Shown here one piece after another: positions 8,684 through 18,432 of a stretch of DNA of 64,000 nucleotides. The DNA is from JALZUR01 sp965205365 (GTDB lineage: Bacteria; Bdellovibrionota; Bdellovibrionia; Bdellovibrionales; UBA1609): positions 462,028-526,027 of the forward strand of contig CBDBGT010000013.1 in the NCBI GenBank assembly GCA_965205365.1. Reading direction: 5' to 3'. A model generated the notes under the pieces. That model worked only from the letters and a program-made list of their open reading frames with translations, was not told where the DNA came from and searched no databases. Position numbers and translations under genes: made by a program. Each line of letters starts with the position of its first letter. The stretch's first letter is position 1.

Positions 8684-11356
8684 TTATTCACTATCCAAAC
8701 TTAGACGTGATAAATGCTCTGTTAGAAATTGCTTTTTTCTTTCTAATATCAAGACTTGTTTTTTATCTTCTTCAACAAGATCTTGGGGAGCATTTTGTAG
8801 ATATTTTTCATTTAAAAGCTTTTGTGAAACTAACTTTAAATCTGTTTCAATTTTTAAAATATTTTTTTTAATTCTTTTAATCTCTTCAGCTATATCAACA
8901 AGTCCTTTTAATGGAACTACAACCTCAACTACATATCCTGATATTTTAAGAAGAGTAACTGCACAATTTTTCAAAGATTCTGGTTCGGTAAAACTAAGGT
9001 TGTTAATCAATGCAAGTTTCTTAATGGTGCTTTTATGAATCTGTAATACTTTTTGTGATTTTTCGTCCCGAGGAATTAAGATAGCATCAATAGGCTGACT
9101 CACTTTAATTTGATTCTCACCCCTAATATTTCTAACTGATGAAATACACTGCCTAATCACATGAGCATTTAAATTTGAATCTTCACATGTGTTCATGATT
9201 TTAAAGATCTGAACACTTGGGTAATCAACTAATGCTAAGCTTTTGCGGTCTTTTGTTGGCAAGCTTAAATAAATCTCTTCCGTTACAAAGGGTATAAAGG
9301 GATGAAGAAGTTTAATAATATTGTCCAAACAAAAAGACAAAACACTAAGGGCAGTTTCTTTTTCTTTAACATCTTCACCATAAACTCTTATCTTTGAAAA
9401 CTCCAAATACCAATCACAAAAATCATTCCAGACAAATGTATAAAGACACTGTGCAGCTTCTGAAAACCTTAATCCTTTGATTTTCTCATTAACATTTTTT
9501 ATTGTTACCTTTAATGACTCTAAGATCCAAAAATCAAAAGTATTAAAATCTGATGCTATAAATTTATCTTGATTAAATTTATAATTATTCTCTTCTACTA
9601 AGTTTAAATAAAAACGCGTGGCATTCCATATCTTATTGATAAAGTTTCTATAGCCCTGAAGCCTTTGCTCAGAAAACTTAAGATCTTTTCCTGACGCCAT
9701 TTGAGATATTAAAGTAAACCTTAAAGCATCAGCCCCATGATTTTTAATAAGTTGTACTGGATCAATTGAGTTTCCTAAAGATTTTGACATTTTTCTTCCT
9801 TGAGAATCTCGAATTAAACCATTTAAGTATACAGTTCTAAAGGGCACATCTCCTTGATACTCTAAACCCTGTATCATCATTCTAGCTACCCAGAAGAAAA
9901 TAATATCAGGCCCTGTAACTAAAATATCCGTTGGATAAAATGTTTTTAATGCCTCAGTTTTTTCTGGCCACCCTAATGTGCTAAAAGGCCACAGTGCTGA
10001 GCTAAACCAAGTGTCTAAAACATCAGTTTCTTGATTTAAGTTCATACTCCCACAAGCACTGCATTTTGTGGGGTCAGTGTCTTCAACAGTATATTCATTG
10101 CAATCTAAACATTGCCATACAGGTATTCTATGACCCCACCAAATTTGCCTTGAAACACACCAATCCTGAATGTTGTTCATCCAGTTAAAATACGTTTTAG
10201 TCCATTTTTCTGGATAAAACTCTGTTGTACCTGTTTCAATGGCTCTTATGGCTGGCTTTGCAAGCTCATCCATTTTAACAAACCACTGATGAGATAAGTA
10301 AGGCTCTACAACACAACCAGATTTTTCACAATGACCCACAGACTGCTTATGGGGCACCACTTTTTCTAACAACCCTTTAGCTTTTAAATCTTTAATAATC
10401 CTCTTTCTAGCCTCTTGAACATGAAGCCCTTGATATTCACCACAGTTTTCATTTAATGTTCCATTGGGGTTTAGTAAATTTATTTGTTCAAGGTCGTGCC
10501 TTAAACCAACTTCATAATCATTAAAATCATGAGCTGGAGTAATTTTCACAACACCAGTTCCAAATTCAGAATCTACATAATCGTCTTTAATAATTGGAAT
10601 TTGTTTTTTTATTAAAGGAAGAGTCACAGTTTTTCCTACTAATGCTTCATACCTTTCATCCTCAGGATGAACACAAATTGCAGTATCTCCTAGAAGAGTC
10701 TCTGGCCTTGTTGTTGCAACTACTAAGAACTTATGTGTCCCTGAAACCTTATATTTTATATGCCACATAGAGCCTTTTATATCTTTATACTCAACTTCAA
10801 TGTCAGAAATTGCAGTTTCAAGCTTTGTACTCCAGTTAACAAGCTTTCTTCCTTTATAAATAAAACCCTTCTTATACAAACTTACAAAAGTCTTACGAAC
10901 AGCCTTTGAAACATTATCATCTAATGTAAATGTCAATCTATCCCAGTCAAAAGAGCCTCCTAATTGTTTCATTTGTGAAACTATTCTATTTCCATACTCC
11001 TCTTTCCACTTCCAAATTTCTTTAATAAATTTTTCACGACCTAAATCTAAACGATTAAGGCCCTCTTTTTTCAACATTTTTTCCACAACAGACTGTGTTG
11101 AAATCCCTGCGTGATCCGTTCCCGGAAGCCATAACGTGTTGTAACCACGCATTCTATGCCAACGCACCAAAACATCTTGAATAGTCTGGTTTAGAGCATG
11201 CCCTAAATGTAGAAAGCCTGTGATATTAGGAGGTGGGAGAATAATTGAGAAGGGAGGCTTTGTAGAAACATCTTGAGCTTTAAAATCATCACGACTCTCC
11301 CAAAATTTTGTTATTTTCTCTTCAATATCTTTTGAATTGTATTTACTTTCTAACAT
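8684..11356 (-). CDS. valS: Valyl-tRNA synthetase
   Basis: 890-residue class I aminoacyl-tRNA synthetase. The HIGH-type motif is HLGH in PPNITGFLHLGHALN and the KMSKS motif is in GRKMSKSLGNSIDP. Between them lies the editing domain with the ATTRPETLLGDTA signature typical of ValS/IleS. The anticodon-binding domain and a C-terminal coiled-coil arm rich in Lys/Glu follow. TAAGG sits six bases before the ATG. It is the first gene of the transcript continuing into rnr and the nucleosidase gene. Confidence 0.97.
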   Translation of the reverse strand: MLESKYNSKDIEEKITKFWESRDDFKAQDVSTKPPFSIILPPPNITGFLHLGHALNQTIQDVLVRWHRMRGYNTLWLPGTDHAGISTQSVVEKMLKKEGLNRLDLGREKFIKEIWKWKEEYGNRIVSQMKQLGGSFDWDRLTFTLDDNVSKAVRKTFVSLYKKGFIYKGRKLVNWSTKLETAISDIEVEYKDIKGSMWHIKYKVSGTHKFLVVATTRPETLLGDTAICVHPEDERYEALVGKTVTLPLIKKQIPIIKDDYVDSEFGTGVVKITPAHDFNDYEVGLRHDLEQINLLNPNGTLNENCGEYQGLHVQEARKRIIKDLKAKGLLEKVVPHKQSVGHCEKSGCVVEPYLSHQWFVKMDELAKPAIRAIETGTTEFYPEKWTKTYFNWMNNIQDWCVSRQIWWGHRIPVWQCLDCNEYTVEDTDPTKCSACGSMNLNQETDVLDTWFSSALWPFSTLGWPEKTEALKTFYPTDILVTGPDIIFFWVARMMIQGLEYQGDVPFRTVYLNGLIRDSQGRKMSKSLGNSIDPVQLIKNHGADALRFTLISQMASGKDLKFSEQRLQGYRNFINKIWNATRFYLNLVEENNYKFNQDKFIASDFNTFDFWILESLKVTIKNVNEKIKGLRFSEAAQCLYTFVWNDFCDWYLEFSKIRVYGEDVKEKETALSVLSFCLDNIIKLLHPFIPFVTEEIYLSLPTKDRKSLALVDYPSVQIFKIMNTCEDSNLNAHVIRQCISSVRNIRGENQIKVSQPIDAILIPRDEKSQKVLQIHKSTIKKLALINNLSFTEPESLKNCAVTLLKISGYVVEVVVPLKGLVDIAEEIKRIKKNILKIETDLKLVSQKLLNEKYLQNAPQDLVEEDKKQVLILERKKQFLTEHLSRLSLDSE

Positions 11357-11445
11357 AAAACCTTAACCTGGATGAATAAACGCTTACTTGTCTAGTATAA
11401 TCAAAAAGGCACAATAGCGCATTAAGTTATATAAACGCAATGTAC

Positions 11446-12459
11446 TCAACGCTTTACAGGCTTTGCATAATTTTTAAGCCTTCTATGGCTATTTTTATCC
11501 TTACTTTTCCCTTTGTTAAATTTTAGATAAGGAAAGCTGTGTCCAGAATATATTACGGAAAACAAAAGCTTTAAATTCATAAAAACCCTAAGCCCTCGAG
11601 CTGCAGATTCACCAAATAAAGCTTCACTAAAACCAACCTTAACTTCTCCTCCTTTCACAGGTTTAAACCTAAGCCAAGCATTTGCTCTAATAAACTGAGG
11701 GTTGACTGAGTGATAATAAAAGCTCCCTGCATTATACTCATCAATTACTCTTAGTCTGTTTGTTAAATTGTCTTTAGCTTTATCTTTAATTATTGGTATT
11801 TGCCCTTCTAAACCAACGCCCCATGTTTTATCCCCAAGCTTAAATTCCGGCTGTACAATAAAAATAAAGTTTTTTGAAAATTCCCTAAAAGGCCAGTTTA
11901 CTCCACCATATAACCAAAGATAAAAGTCTTTAAAAGCGTCCTCCACCCCTGCCCAGACACCAGCTTGAAGCCAGTCTGTTCCATCTCCAATGGAAACCTC
12001 ATCAGAGCCGTATGAGTTTTCATCAAAACTAATAAAGAATTTTAAATCACCAACTATACGAAGGTCTTGAATATTCAAACCTCCTGGAATAGTTAAAACC
12101 CGCTTTGTTCCAAACTGAAAACCTTTAAAATTTGTGTTTATACGAGTCTCCTCCTCAACACTACTTTTAGACAGCCCAAATAAAAAACCTAAAGAAAATG
12201 ACCACTTTAAAGACAAGTCGCTCTCAATTCCTAAATAATAATTATGAGCCTCAAAGGAGCCTAATAAATCCCCACTGCCTTTAAAAAAATTATCTTTAGC
12301 TTGAAACCTGTCCATTTCATACTTCACAGCAAGCCTTCCTACCTTAAAAGGAGAGGGCTCAGTTTGCCCATATATCCTTTCCCCAAAAGCTTGTTCTGTG
12401 GTAAATAAACTTAGAATGAAGCTAAGCAGCAAAATACTGTAAAGTTTATTTCTCAACAT
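11446..12459 (-). CDS. Outer-membrane beta-barrel hypothetical protein
   Basis: The frame is open from 12621, but residues before ATG 12459 would run into the divergent MFS gene and lack coding character. From 12459 the protein has a good Sec signal (Arg/Lys, then a Leu/Ile core, cleavage after QAFG) followed by alternating amphipathic strands rich in aromatic and Gly residues, as in outer-membrane barrels. A very basic Lys/Arg tail follows, which is unusual for a barrel terminus. About 337 residues. No family recognised. An alternative start at 12486 forms an overlapping CATG with the MFS start. Confidence 0.6.
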   Translation of the reverse strand: MLRNKLYSILLLSFILSLFTTEQAFGERIYGQTEPSPFKVGRLAVKYEMDRFQAKDNFFKGSGDLLGSFEAHNYYLGIESDLSLKWSFSLGFLFGLSKSSVEEETRINTNFKGFQFGTKRVLTIPGGLNIQDLRIVGDLKFFISFDENSYGSDEVSIGDGTDWLQAGVWAGVEDAFKDFYLWLYGGVNWPFREFSKNFIFIVQPEFKLGDKTWGVGLEGQIPIIKDKAKDNLTNRLRVIDEYNAGSFYYHSVNPQFIRANAWLRFKPVKGGEVKVGFSEALFGESAARGLRVFMNLKLLFSVIYSGHSFPYLKFNKGKSKDKNSHRRLKNYAKPVKR

Positions 12460-12484
12460 AGATTTAAAGGGTAACAAGAAGTCC

Positions 12485-13690
12485 ATGATTAAAACAACTG
12501 CTTCTAAAAAACCTTCTTTATTAATTTTATTTCTTGTGGTCCTCATAGACCTTATTGGTTTTGGTATGATACTCCCACTTATTCCCTTTTTAGGAAAAAG
12601 CACTGGGGTCAGTGCCCCCATGGTTGGCCTTCTTATGTCTATTTATTCAATTATGCAATTTTTATTCTCTCCTTTTTGGGGTGGTATAAGCGACCGCTTT
12701 GGCAGAAAACCTGTGTTGCTCCTCAGTATTTTAGGTGCAGGTGTTTCACACATAGCATTTGCTTTTACCACAAGCTACTGGGCTTTATTTTTAACCAGAA
12801 TGTTTGCAGGCTTTTTTAGTGCCAACATTTCAACAGCAATGGCATCAGCTGCAGATTTATCCCATGAAAAAAACCGAACTCAAACCATGGGATTTATTGG
12901 CGCTGCTTTTGGCCTAGGTTTTGTGTTGGGGCCTTTTTTAGGTGCACAAGGTGCCACACTTGGAGAAAGTTTTGGCTTTGGTAATCAATTCTCCTCTCTT
13001 TTAGCCGGGCTCTTATGCCTACTAAATTTTAGTTTCTGCCTCTTTATTTTTCAAGAGACTCTTAAAAAAAAGCACACTACTTTAAAAATAAATTTAAAAA
13101 AACTAAACCCTTTCTCAGCCTTAATAAACGTCAACAAGATTTTAAAAACCTCTATTCTTTTATTTTTTGTAACCACAATGGCCTTAGCTATTGTTGAAAT
13201 AGTTTTGTTCTACGCTGTTAAGGAGGAGTTTAACTGGGGTTATAAAAAAGCCGCCCTTGGCTTTGCTGGAATTGGTTTAGTTATGGCCATCACCCAAGGT
13301 GGCCTTATTAGGCCTTTAAAAAAAAGGCTTTCTGAAATTCAAATTATCTATATTGGAGGTGCTTTATTCTGCCTAGGGCTACAGGGTGCTTTTTTATTCT
13401 CAAGTCTTTCTTTATTTGGAAGCTCTATTTTACTTATGAGTTTTGGTTACGCGTTATTAAACCCTGCTCTAAATGGTTTTATAAGCCTTCAAGGAAGCCA
13501 AAGCTCTCAAGGTCAGGTTTTTGGAGTTACTCACGGGTTTTCAGCCTTATCAAGAATCATAGGTCCCATACTAGGAACCTATATTCTTCAAGAATACACT
13601 GTTAAAACACCCTTTTTACTATCTTCAATACTTATGGCATTTTCTCTTATAGTTTTTCTTATTTTAATTTCAAAAAACGCCTTAAAATAA
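12485..13690 (+). CDS. MFS drug/metabolite exporter (TetA-like, DHA1)
   Basis: 401 residues with about 12 membrane helices. The MFS motif A between helices 2 and 3 is present (GGISDRFGRKP), and helix 5 carries a motif-C-like glycine run (GAAFGLGFVLGPFLGA). Both are typical of DHA1 antiporters such as TetA. Likely a proton-driven exporter of the inner membrane; the substrate is unknown. The ATG overlaps, on opposite strands, a possible ATG of the outer-membrane barrel gene, so the two genes share a very short divergent control region. No strong ribosome site is visible. Confidence 0.85.
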   Translation: MIKTTASKKPSLLILFLVVLIDLIGFGMILPLIPFLGKSTGVSAPMVGLLMSIYSIMQFLFSPFWGGISDRFGRKPVLLLSILGAGVSHIAFAFTTSYWALFLTRMFAGFFSANISTAMASAADLSHEKNRTQTMGFIGAAFGLGFVLGPFLGAQGATLGESFGFGNQFSSLLAGLLCLLNFSFCLFIFQETLKKKHTTLKINLKKLNPFSALINVNKILKTSILLFFVTTMALAIVEIVLFYAVKEEFNWGYKKAALGFAGIGLVMAITQGGLIRPLKKRLSEIQIIYIGGALFCLGLQGAFLFSSLSLFGSSILLMSFGYALLNPALNGFISLQGSQSSQGQVFGVTHGFSALSRIIGPILGTYILQEYTVKTPFLLSSILMAFSLIVFLILISKNALK

Positions 13691-13748
13691 GACTACACAG
13701 CCTTAAGACTAGCTATAGGTTTAAATAACATTGTTATAAAAGGCCTTA

Positions 13749-14309
13749 CTAAAGATCTAAGTCTGGTGCCTCTTCAAGGTTTGAAACCCTAGGCTCTAAA
13801 TCTTTTAAATCTTTCTTAAGCCTTTGGTCATCTACAATAGGGTCTGGAATTGTTCTTTGACCTTGCTCAAGCATTGAAATATGAGAATTTAAAATAGCTT
13901 TTAAATTATTTTCAAACTGTAAACGAACCCTACGAAGTTCAGAAATGTCTTGATAAATACGTTTTAAAGAATCCTTAGCATCTCTTGTGATCATTTCAGC
14001 CTTATGATGAGCATCACTAATAATAAGCTTTGCCTCTCTACTTGAATCATCTTGAATCCGTGTGGACATTTCCGTTGCGTTAGATAAAGTCTTTCTTAAA
14101 AGCTCTTCTCTTTCTTTAAATTCTTGAAGCTCAACTTCAGCCTGTTTAAGGCGTTTTGTCATATCTTGATGATCTTCAAAGTTTTGCTCAAAACTTTTAG
14201 CCACTTTTTTCAAAAACACCTTAACCTCAATAGGATCAAGCCCTCTAAAAGTTTTTGAAAATTTCTTAGTATTGATTAAATTAATAATTTCAAAAAAATT
14301 TGTTTTCAA
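13749..14309 (-). CDS. divIVA: DivIVA-domain protein
   Basis: 186 residues. The N-terminal DivIVA lipid-binding domain is visible around residues 8-40 (KFSKTFRGLDPIEVKVFLKK), followed by a long coiled coil (residues ~40-150) and an acidic tail. DivIVA proteins mark curved or polar membrane and recruit division or polarity partners; here a cell-pole role is inference. The start is TTG at 14309 with a perfect AGGAGG seven bases upstream. The 203-bp target duplication of an IS1634-type element begins only 21 bases upstream of the start codon, so the native upstream sequence is preserved by the duplication. Confidence 0.88.
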   Translation of the reverse strand: MKTNFFEIINLINTKKFSKTFRGLDPIEVKVFLKKVAKSFEQNFEDHQDMTKRLKQAEVELQEFKEREELLRKTLSNATEMSTRIQDDSSREAKLIISDAHHKAEMITRDAKDSLKRIYQDISELRRVRLQFENNLKAILNSHISMLEQGQRTIPDPIVDDQRLKKDLKDLEPRVSNLEEAPDLDL

Positions 14310-14330
14310 CTTAAAGCCTCCTAACTAAAC

Positions 14331-14533
14331 AATAATATGAAAACATACTAAAACCCTTTCAGGCAACAGTTTTAAAATCTAAAAAACCTCCTCTAGAGGC
14401 AGTGCGTCTTTAGTCTAATCCTATAAAGACAAAAAACAAAAAGCTTTTAGGTATTGAACTCATTAAGGAGAAGCTTCATAGAACATATCCAAGGTGTGAG
14501 AAATCTAACATTTTTATTTACTCTGGTTTGTCT
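14331..14533. repeat. 203-bp direct repeat, left copy (target duplication of IS1634-type element)
   Basis: Identical by eye to 16400-16602. It begins just after the divIVA ribosome site and ends exactly where the 14-bp inverted repeat of the element begins. Both ends of the repeat abut the element exactly, which is what a target-site duplication predicts. It contains no gene I can recognise, only an AT-rich stretch with a CCTCTAGAGG palindrome. It keeps about 220 bp of native divIVA upstream DNA in place. Confidence 0.9.
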
Positions 14534-16399
14534 CCTGACTTCGACACTCCTGTTAAAAAACCCCTCTTGAGTTCAAATATACGCACCAGAGAAGGTTAAA
14601 AAGTCTAAAACTCAAAATGTAGTGACCCCTTTTTTTTCTTTACAAGTATTTTTAGGCTAGTAATTTTAATAGCCATGTTTATTCGAGAAGTAAAAAAACC
14701 AAACGGAAGTGTTTCAATTAGAATAGTTGAATCTACTCGAGTAAAAAATAAAGTTATTCAAAAAGTCATTAGAACTCTGGGACAACACAAGGATGCAAGA
14801 GAAATAGCCATTATTAAGAAAGCAGCACAGGACTTAATAATAGAGCTAAAAAACACAAGAAACCCAGCCCTTCCTGGAATGGAAGAAACTGTGCACTCCA
14901 CGACTTGCACAAAAAAAGCCAGCACAAGAAACCCAGAGCTAGTGGATATAAAGAATCTATCTGAGCAAGATCGTGTTAACCAAGGCATTCACACAGTTTT
15001 AGGCAAAGTTTATAATCAAATGAACTTTAACGATATCATAAAAAACACAAAAAAAGATGATGAGTGGAACTCTATTCTTCAAGATTGTGTTTTAGCAAGA
15101 ATCTCTAGGCCGCAGAGTAAAAGAAAAACAGCAGATAGCTTAAAAAAAGTTTTCTCAAAACCCCTTCCTCTTCATAAGATATACCGTATGATGGACAGGG
15201 TTTTTCTAAATGAAGAAAGACTAAAATCAAAAGTCTTAAATTCCACTCTAAACCTTTTTAATGACCAGGTTGACGTTATGTTCTTTGATGTCACAACGCT
15301 ATATTTTGAAAGCTTTACTTCAGATGAACTTAGAGCCAATGGTTTTAGTAAGGATGCTAAGTTTAAAGAAACTCAAGTTGTTCTCGCCTTGGTTACAAAC
15401 TCACAGGGACACCCAGTAACTTATGAGCTTTTTCCTGGCAACACTTATGAGGGCAACACATTAATAGAGATAGTTAAAAACTTAAAAACCCGTTTTAATG
15501 TAAATCAAGTTACCCTTGTGGCTGATAGAGGTATGTTTAATGAGGCAAACTTAGTTTTACTAGAAGCTGAAAACATTCATTATATTGTGGGGGCTAAGTT
15601 AAAATCTTTACCAAAGAATTTAAAAGAAGAAATCTGTCATAAAAACTTTAAACCCCATGTGGTGAGCAATGAACTGCAGTGGGTTAGAGAGTTTGAGCAC
15701 AAGAAAAGAAGGCTTGTTGTTGGGTATTCTAATAAAAGAGCTTATAAAGATGCATTTGACCGGGAAAAGATAATTGTTCGTCTTTTAAAGAAAGCCAAAG
15801 ATGGAAAACTTAAAGCAAGTGACCTTATAACTAATTATGGAACGAAAAAGTACCTTAAGTCTTTTAAGGGGGATGTAGAGGTTGATAAGTGTAAGATTAG
15901 TAGAGACGCTCAGTGGGATGGTTTTCATGGTGTCATTACAAATCTTGAAGACAAGTCTGCAGCTGAAGTTTTAGAGCGTTATAGAGGGCTGTGGAAAATA
16001 GAACAAGCGTTTAGAATAAGTAAGACAGATTTAAAGATGCGACCTATTTTTCATTGGAAGTCTGAGAGGATTAAGGCTCATATTGGAATTTGTTTTCTAG
16101 CATATGCAATTGTTTGTAGAGTAAATAAGCTTATTAAGGAAAACCAATTAGAGTTTAGTTTTTTAGATCTTAAAGAGGAGTTAAATAGAGATGAGTACAG
16201 TGTTTTAAAAGACTCTAGTACGGGGCGATTTTATGAGCTTGTATCTAAGACTACTCCTGTTTTAAAGAAAATTTACCAAGTTTTAAACCTTAAGAGAAAG
16301 GACTGTATTCGCCTAGTTAAAGAGCAAATGTAGTGACCCCAGCAAAATCTAAGCGCTTGATTTTATTAGCTTTATGCGCCGTGTTGTGTCGAAGTCAGG
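14534..16399 (+). mobile_element. IS1634-type insertion sequence, copy 1
   Basis: 1,866-bp element bounded by perfect 14-bp terminal inverted repeats (CCTGACTTCGACAC at the left and its reverse complement at the right), with one transposase gene filling most of it. It is flanked by 203-bp direct repeats. Long, variable target duplications are a known property of IS1634 and IS1549. It differs from the second copy (57841-59706) at only a handful of bases, among them one amino-acid change, so both copies moved recently. It is inserted upstream of divIVA. Confidence 0.92.
14675..16333 (+). CDS. IS1634-family DDE transposase
   Basis: 552-residue transposase of the IS4/IS1634 group. Visible landmarks: the N-terminal domain, the first DDE aspartate in FFDVTTLYFES (about residue 205), the second in VTLVADRGMFNEANL, and the C-terminal YRGLWKIEQAFRISKTDLKMRPIFHW segment type with Y-(2)-R-(3)-E-(6)-K spacing typical of IS4-like enzymes. 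The frame is complete and intact. It differs from the copy at 57982 by Asp instead of Gly near residue 98. No strong Shine-Dalgarno is seen, suggesting low expression. Confidence 0.93.
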   Translation: MFIREVKKPNGSVSIRIVESTRVKNKVIQKVIRTLGQHKDAREIAIIKKAAQDLIIELKNTRNPALPGMEETVHSTTCTKKASTRNPELVDIKNLSEQDRVNQGIHTVLGKVYNQMNFNDIIKNTKKDDEWNSILQDCVLARISRPQSKRKTADSLKKVFSKPLPLHKIYRMMDRVFLNEERLKSKVLNSTLNLFNDQVDVMFFDVTTLYFESFTSDELRANGFSKDAKFKETQVVLALVTNSQGHPVTYELFPGNTYEGNTLIEIVKNLKTRFNVNQVTLVADRGMFNEANLVLLEAENIHYIVGAKLKSLPKNLKEEICHKNFKPHVVSNELQWVREFEHKKRRLVVGYSNKRAYKDAFDREKIIVRLLKKAKDGKLKASDLITNYGTKKYLKSFKGDVEVDKCKISRDAQWDGFHGVITNLEDKSAAEVLERYRGLWKIEQAFRISKTDLKMRPIFHWKSERIKAHIGICFLAYAIVCRVNKLIKENQLEFSFLDLKEELNRDEYSVLKDSSTGRFYELVSKTTPVLKKIYQVLNLKRKDCIRLVKEQM

Positions 16400-16602
16400 A
16401 ATAATATGAAAACATACTAAAACCCTTTCAGGCAACAGTTTTAAAATCTAAAAAACCTCCTCTAGAGGCAGTGCGTCTTTAGTCTAATCCTATAAAGACA
16501 AAAAACAAAAAGCTTTTAGGTATTGAACTCATTAAGGAGAAGCTTCATAGAACATATCCAAGGTGTGAGAAATCTAACATTTTTATTTACTCTGGTTTGT
16601 CT
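16400..16602. repeat. 203-bp direct repeat, right copy
   Basis: Second copy of the IS1634-type target duplication, directly abutting the right inverted repeat and identical by eye to 14331-14533. Beyond 16602 the sequence continues with unique AT-rich DNA that, before insertion, would have been the distal upstream region of divIVA. The stretch 16603-16857 holds one tiny possible ORF on the minus strand and otherwise nothing recognised. Confidence 0.9.
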
Positions 16603-16652
16603 TTTTCTTTCATTTTTTTTCTAAAAATGTTTGGAAGAATCTTTGTGCTCAT
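16587..16652 (-). CDS. Possible 21-residue ORF upstream of divIVA
   Basis: A very basic 21-residue ORF on the same strand as divIVA with AAGGAG close (about three bases) before its ATG. Its 3' end lies inside the duplicated 203 bp, so the divIVA-proximal duplicate keeps only the last few codons. It could be a leader peptide or chance; the short ribosome-site spacing argues for caution. Confidence 0.2.
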   Translation of the reverse strand: MSTKILPNIFRKKMKEKDKPE

Positions 16653-17278
16653 ATTCTCCTTAATTCTAACAGTCCCACTTTATCCACCAATATTGATAAA
16701 TTAGGAAAGAGGGTAGAAACTGACTATTTTCTTAACGATTTTAAATTTCTTTTTATAAAATTTACATAAACTTTTAAATATCTAGGGAAAATAACCCCTA
16801 TCAATTACATTTAAACATCGATAAAAAGTTCAAACTAACTAAAAAAGGAAGTAAATTATGAACAGCCTAAAAAATATCTTCATAACCATTTTAATTTTTT
16901 CATTTTCTTTAGATAGCCTTGGACAAGACTCTGACTGGATTCAAGATATTTCTACTGAAGGTGAGTTCATTAAAGCTGCTACACAAAATAATTTACAAAC
17001 CCTTCCTGCTAATGAACTACCAGATGAGATTAAGAGCGCTCTATCAAGTGGAATTAACAACACTGCCAATGGAGTTGTACTTTTAGCTGAACTCATTAGC
17101 CTAATTGTGAATGCTGGAGCAGTGGCTTCTACTATTAAAGAAGCTGTTGTGCATACAATTGATACCATGGCTGTAGATAATTATGAAATCAGTACTAAAA
17201 ATGTCATAGCAGACGCACTCATTAAAACTGAGATAGATTTAGATAATCAAGATCACCTTGGGAGAACAGCACTACATA

Positions 17279-18298
17279 ACCCGAGTTCGAACTTTTTTCA
17301 GGACCTAAGTGCTGGATAAATAAAAGATCATCCCAGCCTTTTGTAAGATTTAGTTGTTTTTTACTGATCTGCAAAAAGGAGCCGGGAATGATCGAAGAGA
17401 ATCAAATTATAGAAGTTTTTACTCTTGTTGACGACTTTATTTTAGGGTTAAACAAAGAACAGTCCAAACTCATACCCAGCAAAAGAAAGAGAGGTTTTCC
17501 ATCTGCGTTATCTGAGTCTGAAGTCATCACCATCTGTTTATTATTCCAATTTTCCGGCTTCAGAAATTTTAAAGCTTTCTATACAGGTTATGTTCAAAAA
17601 TTTCTAAAACCTTATTTCCCAAAACTCTTGTCCTACAATAGGTTTGTAGAACTTAAAAAATCTTCAGCACCTCAAATTCTTATTTTTTTACACTCACTTA
17701 TGCAATCAAATATTTGCACAGGAATATCTGTTGTAGACTCCAGTCCCATTGTTGTTTGTAATAACAAAAGAATCGGTCGTCACAAAACCTTTAAAGGACT
17801 TGCAAAACGTGGGAAATCAACAATGGGCTGGTTCTTTGGTTTTAAAGTTCACATAGTAATTTCTCACAAAGGGGAGCTCTTAAGTTTTACCATAACCCCA
17901 GGAAATGTTCATGATACAAAGCCTGTAGAGGGTTTAGCTGAGAATATTTTTGGAAAATTGTTTGGAGACAAAGGATATATATCCCAAAAGCTATTTGAAA
18001 AATTGATGAGTAAAGGGGTTCAAGTCATAACAAATCTTAAATCCAATATGAAAAATAAGTTTGTTCCTCTTTTTGATAAACTACTCCTGAGGAAAAGGTA
18101 CATTGTTGAAACTGCTTTTGGGATTTTAAAGGAGGAATTTCATCTTGAACACTCAAGACACCGAAGCCCAAAAAACTTTGTGGTAAATTTACTTTCGGCA
18201 CTAACGGCGTACTGTTTGCGTCCAAGAAAACCCTCTATTAGACTTCAAGTACTTGAAGAAAGGCTGCTTCAGTAGGTTTAGAAAGTTCGAACTCGGGT
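17279..18298 (+). mobile_element. IS982-type insertion sequence
   Basis: 1,020-bp element with terminal inverted repeats of about 17 bp (ACCCGAGTTCGAACTTT at the left, its complement at the right), flanked by the 6-bp duplication TACATA (17273-17278 and 18299-18304). It carries one full-length transposase. Size, repeat sequence beginning ACCC and duplication length fit the IS982 family. It splits the ankyrin gene after codon ~140. Two 5'-fragments of a related element sit in the ORFs at 57375 and 60647. Confidence 0.9.
17388..18275 (+). CDS. IS982-family transposase
   Basis: 295 residues, full family length. The DDE core is visible: VVDSSPIVVCNNKRI with the first Asp, the KRGKSTMGWFFGFKVHIV strand, GDKGYIS with the second Asp, and the C-terminal VETAFGILKEEF with the Glu. 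A strong ribosome site (AAGGAG) precedes ATG 17388. The frame is intact, so it may be active; the clean 6-bp duplication supports recent insertion. Confidence 0.93.
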   Translation: MIEENQIIEVFTLVDDFILGLNKEQSKLIPSKRKRGFPSALSESEVITICLLFQFSGFRNFKAFYTGYVQKFLKPYFPKLLSYNRFVELKKSSAPQILIFLHSLMQSNICTGISVVDSSPIVVCNNKRIGRHKTFKGLAKRGKSTMGWFFGFKVHIVISHKGELLSFTITPGNVHDTKPVEGLAENIFGKLFGDKGYISQKLFEKLMSKGVQVITNLKSNMKNKFVPLFDKLLLRKRYIVETAFGILKEEFHLEHSRHRSPKNFVVNLLSALTAYCLRPRKPSIRLQVLEERLLQ

Positions 18299-18432
18299 TA
18301 CATAACGCTATAATGATAGGTAACAGCGTCATTGTAGAGGCACTCATTAAAGCTGGAGCAAATTTAGATGTTAAAGATATTTTTGGTAGGACAGCTTTAA
18401 TATATGCTGTAAGAATAGGCGAAACAGACGCT

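Noticed and set aside
7946..9038. Antisense ORFs on the plus strand inside rnr and valS (7946-8260, 8459-8704, 8655-9038)
   Set aside because: They are shadows of well-supported RNase R and ValS frames, without ribosome sites or family motifs.
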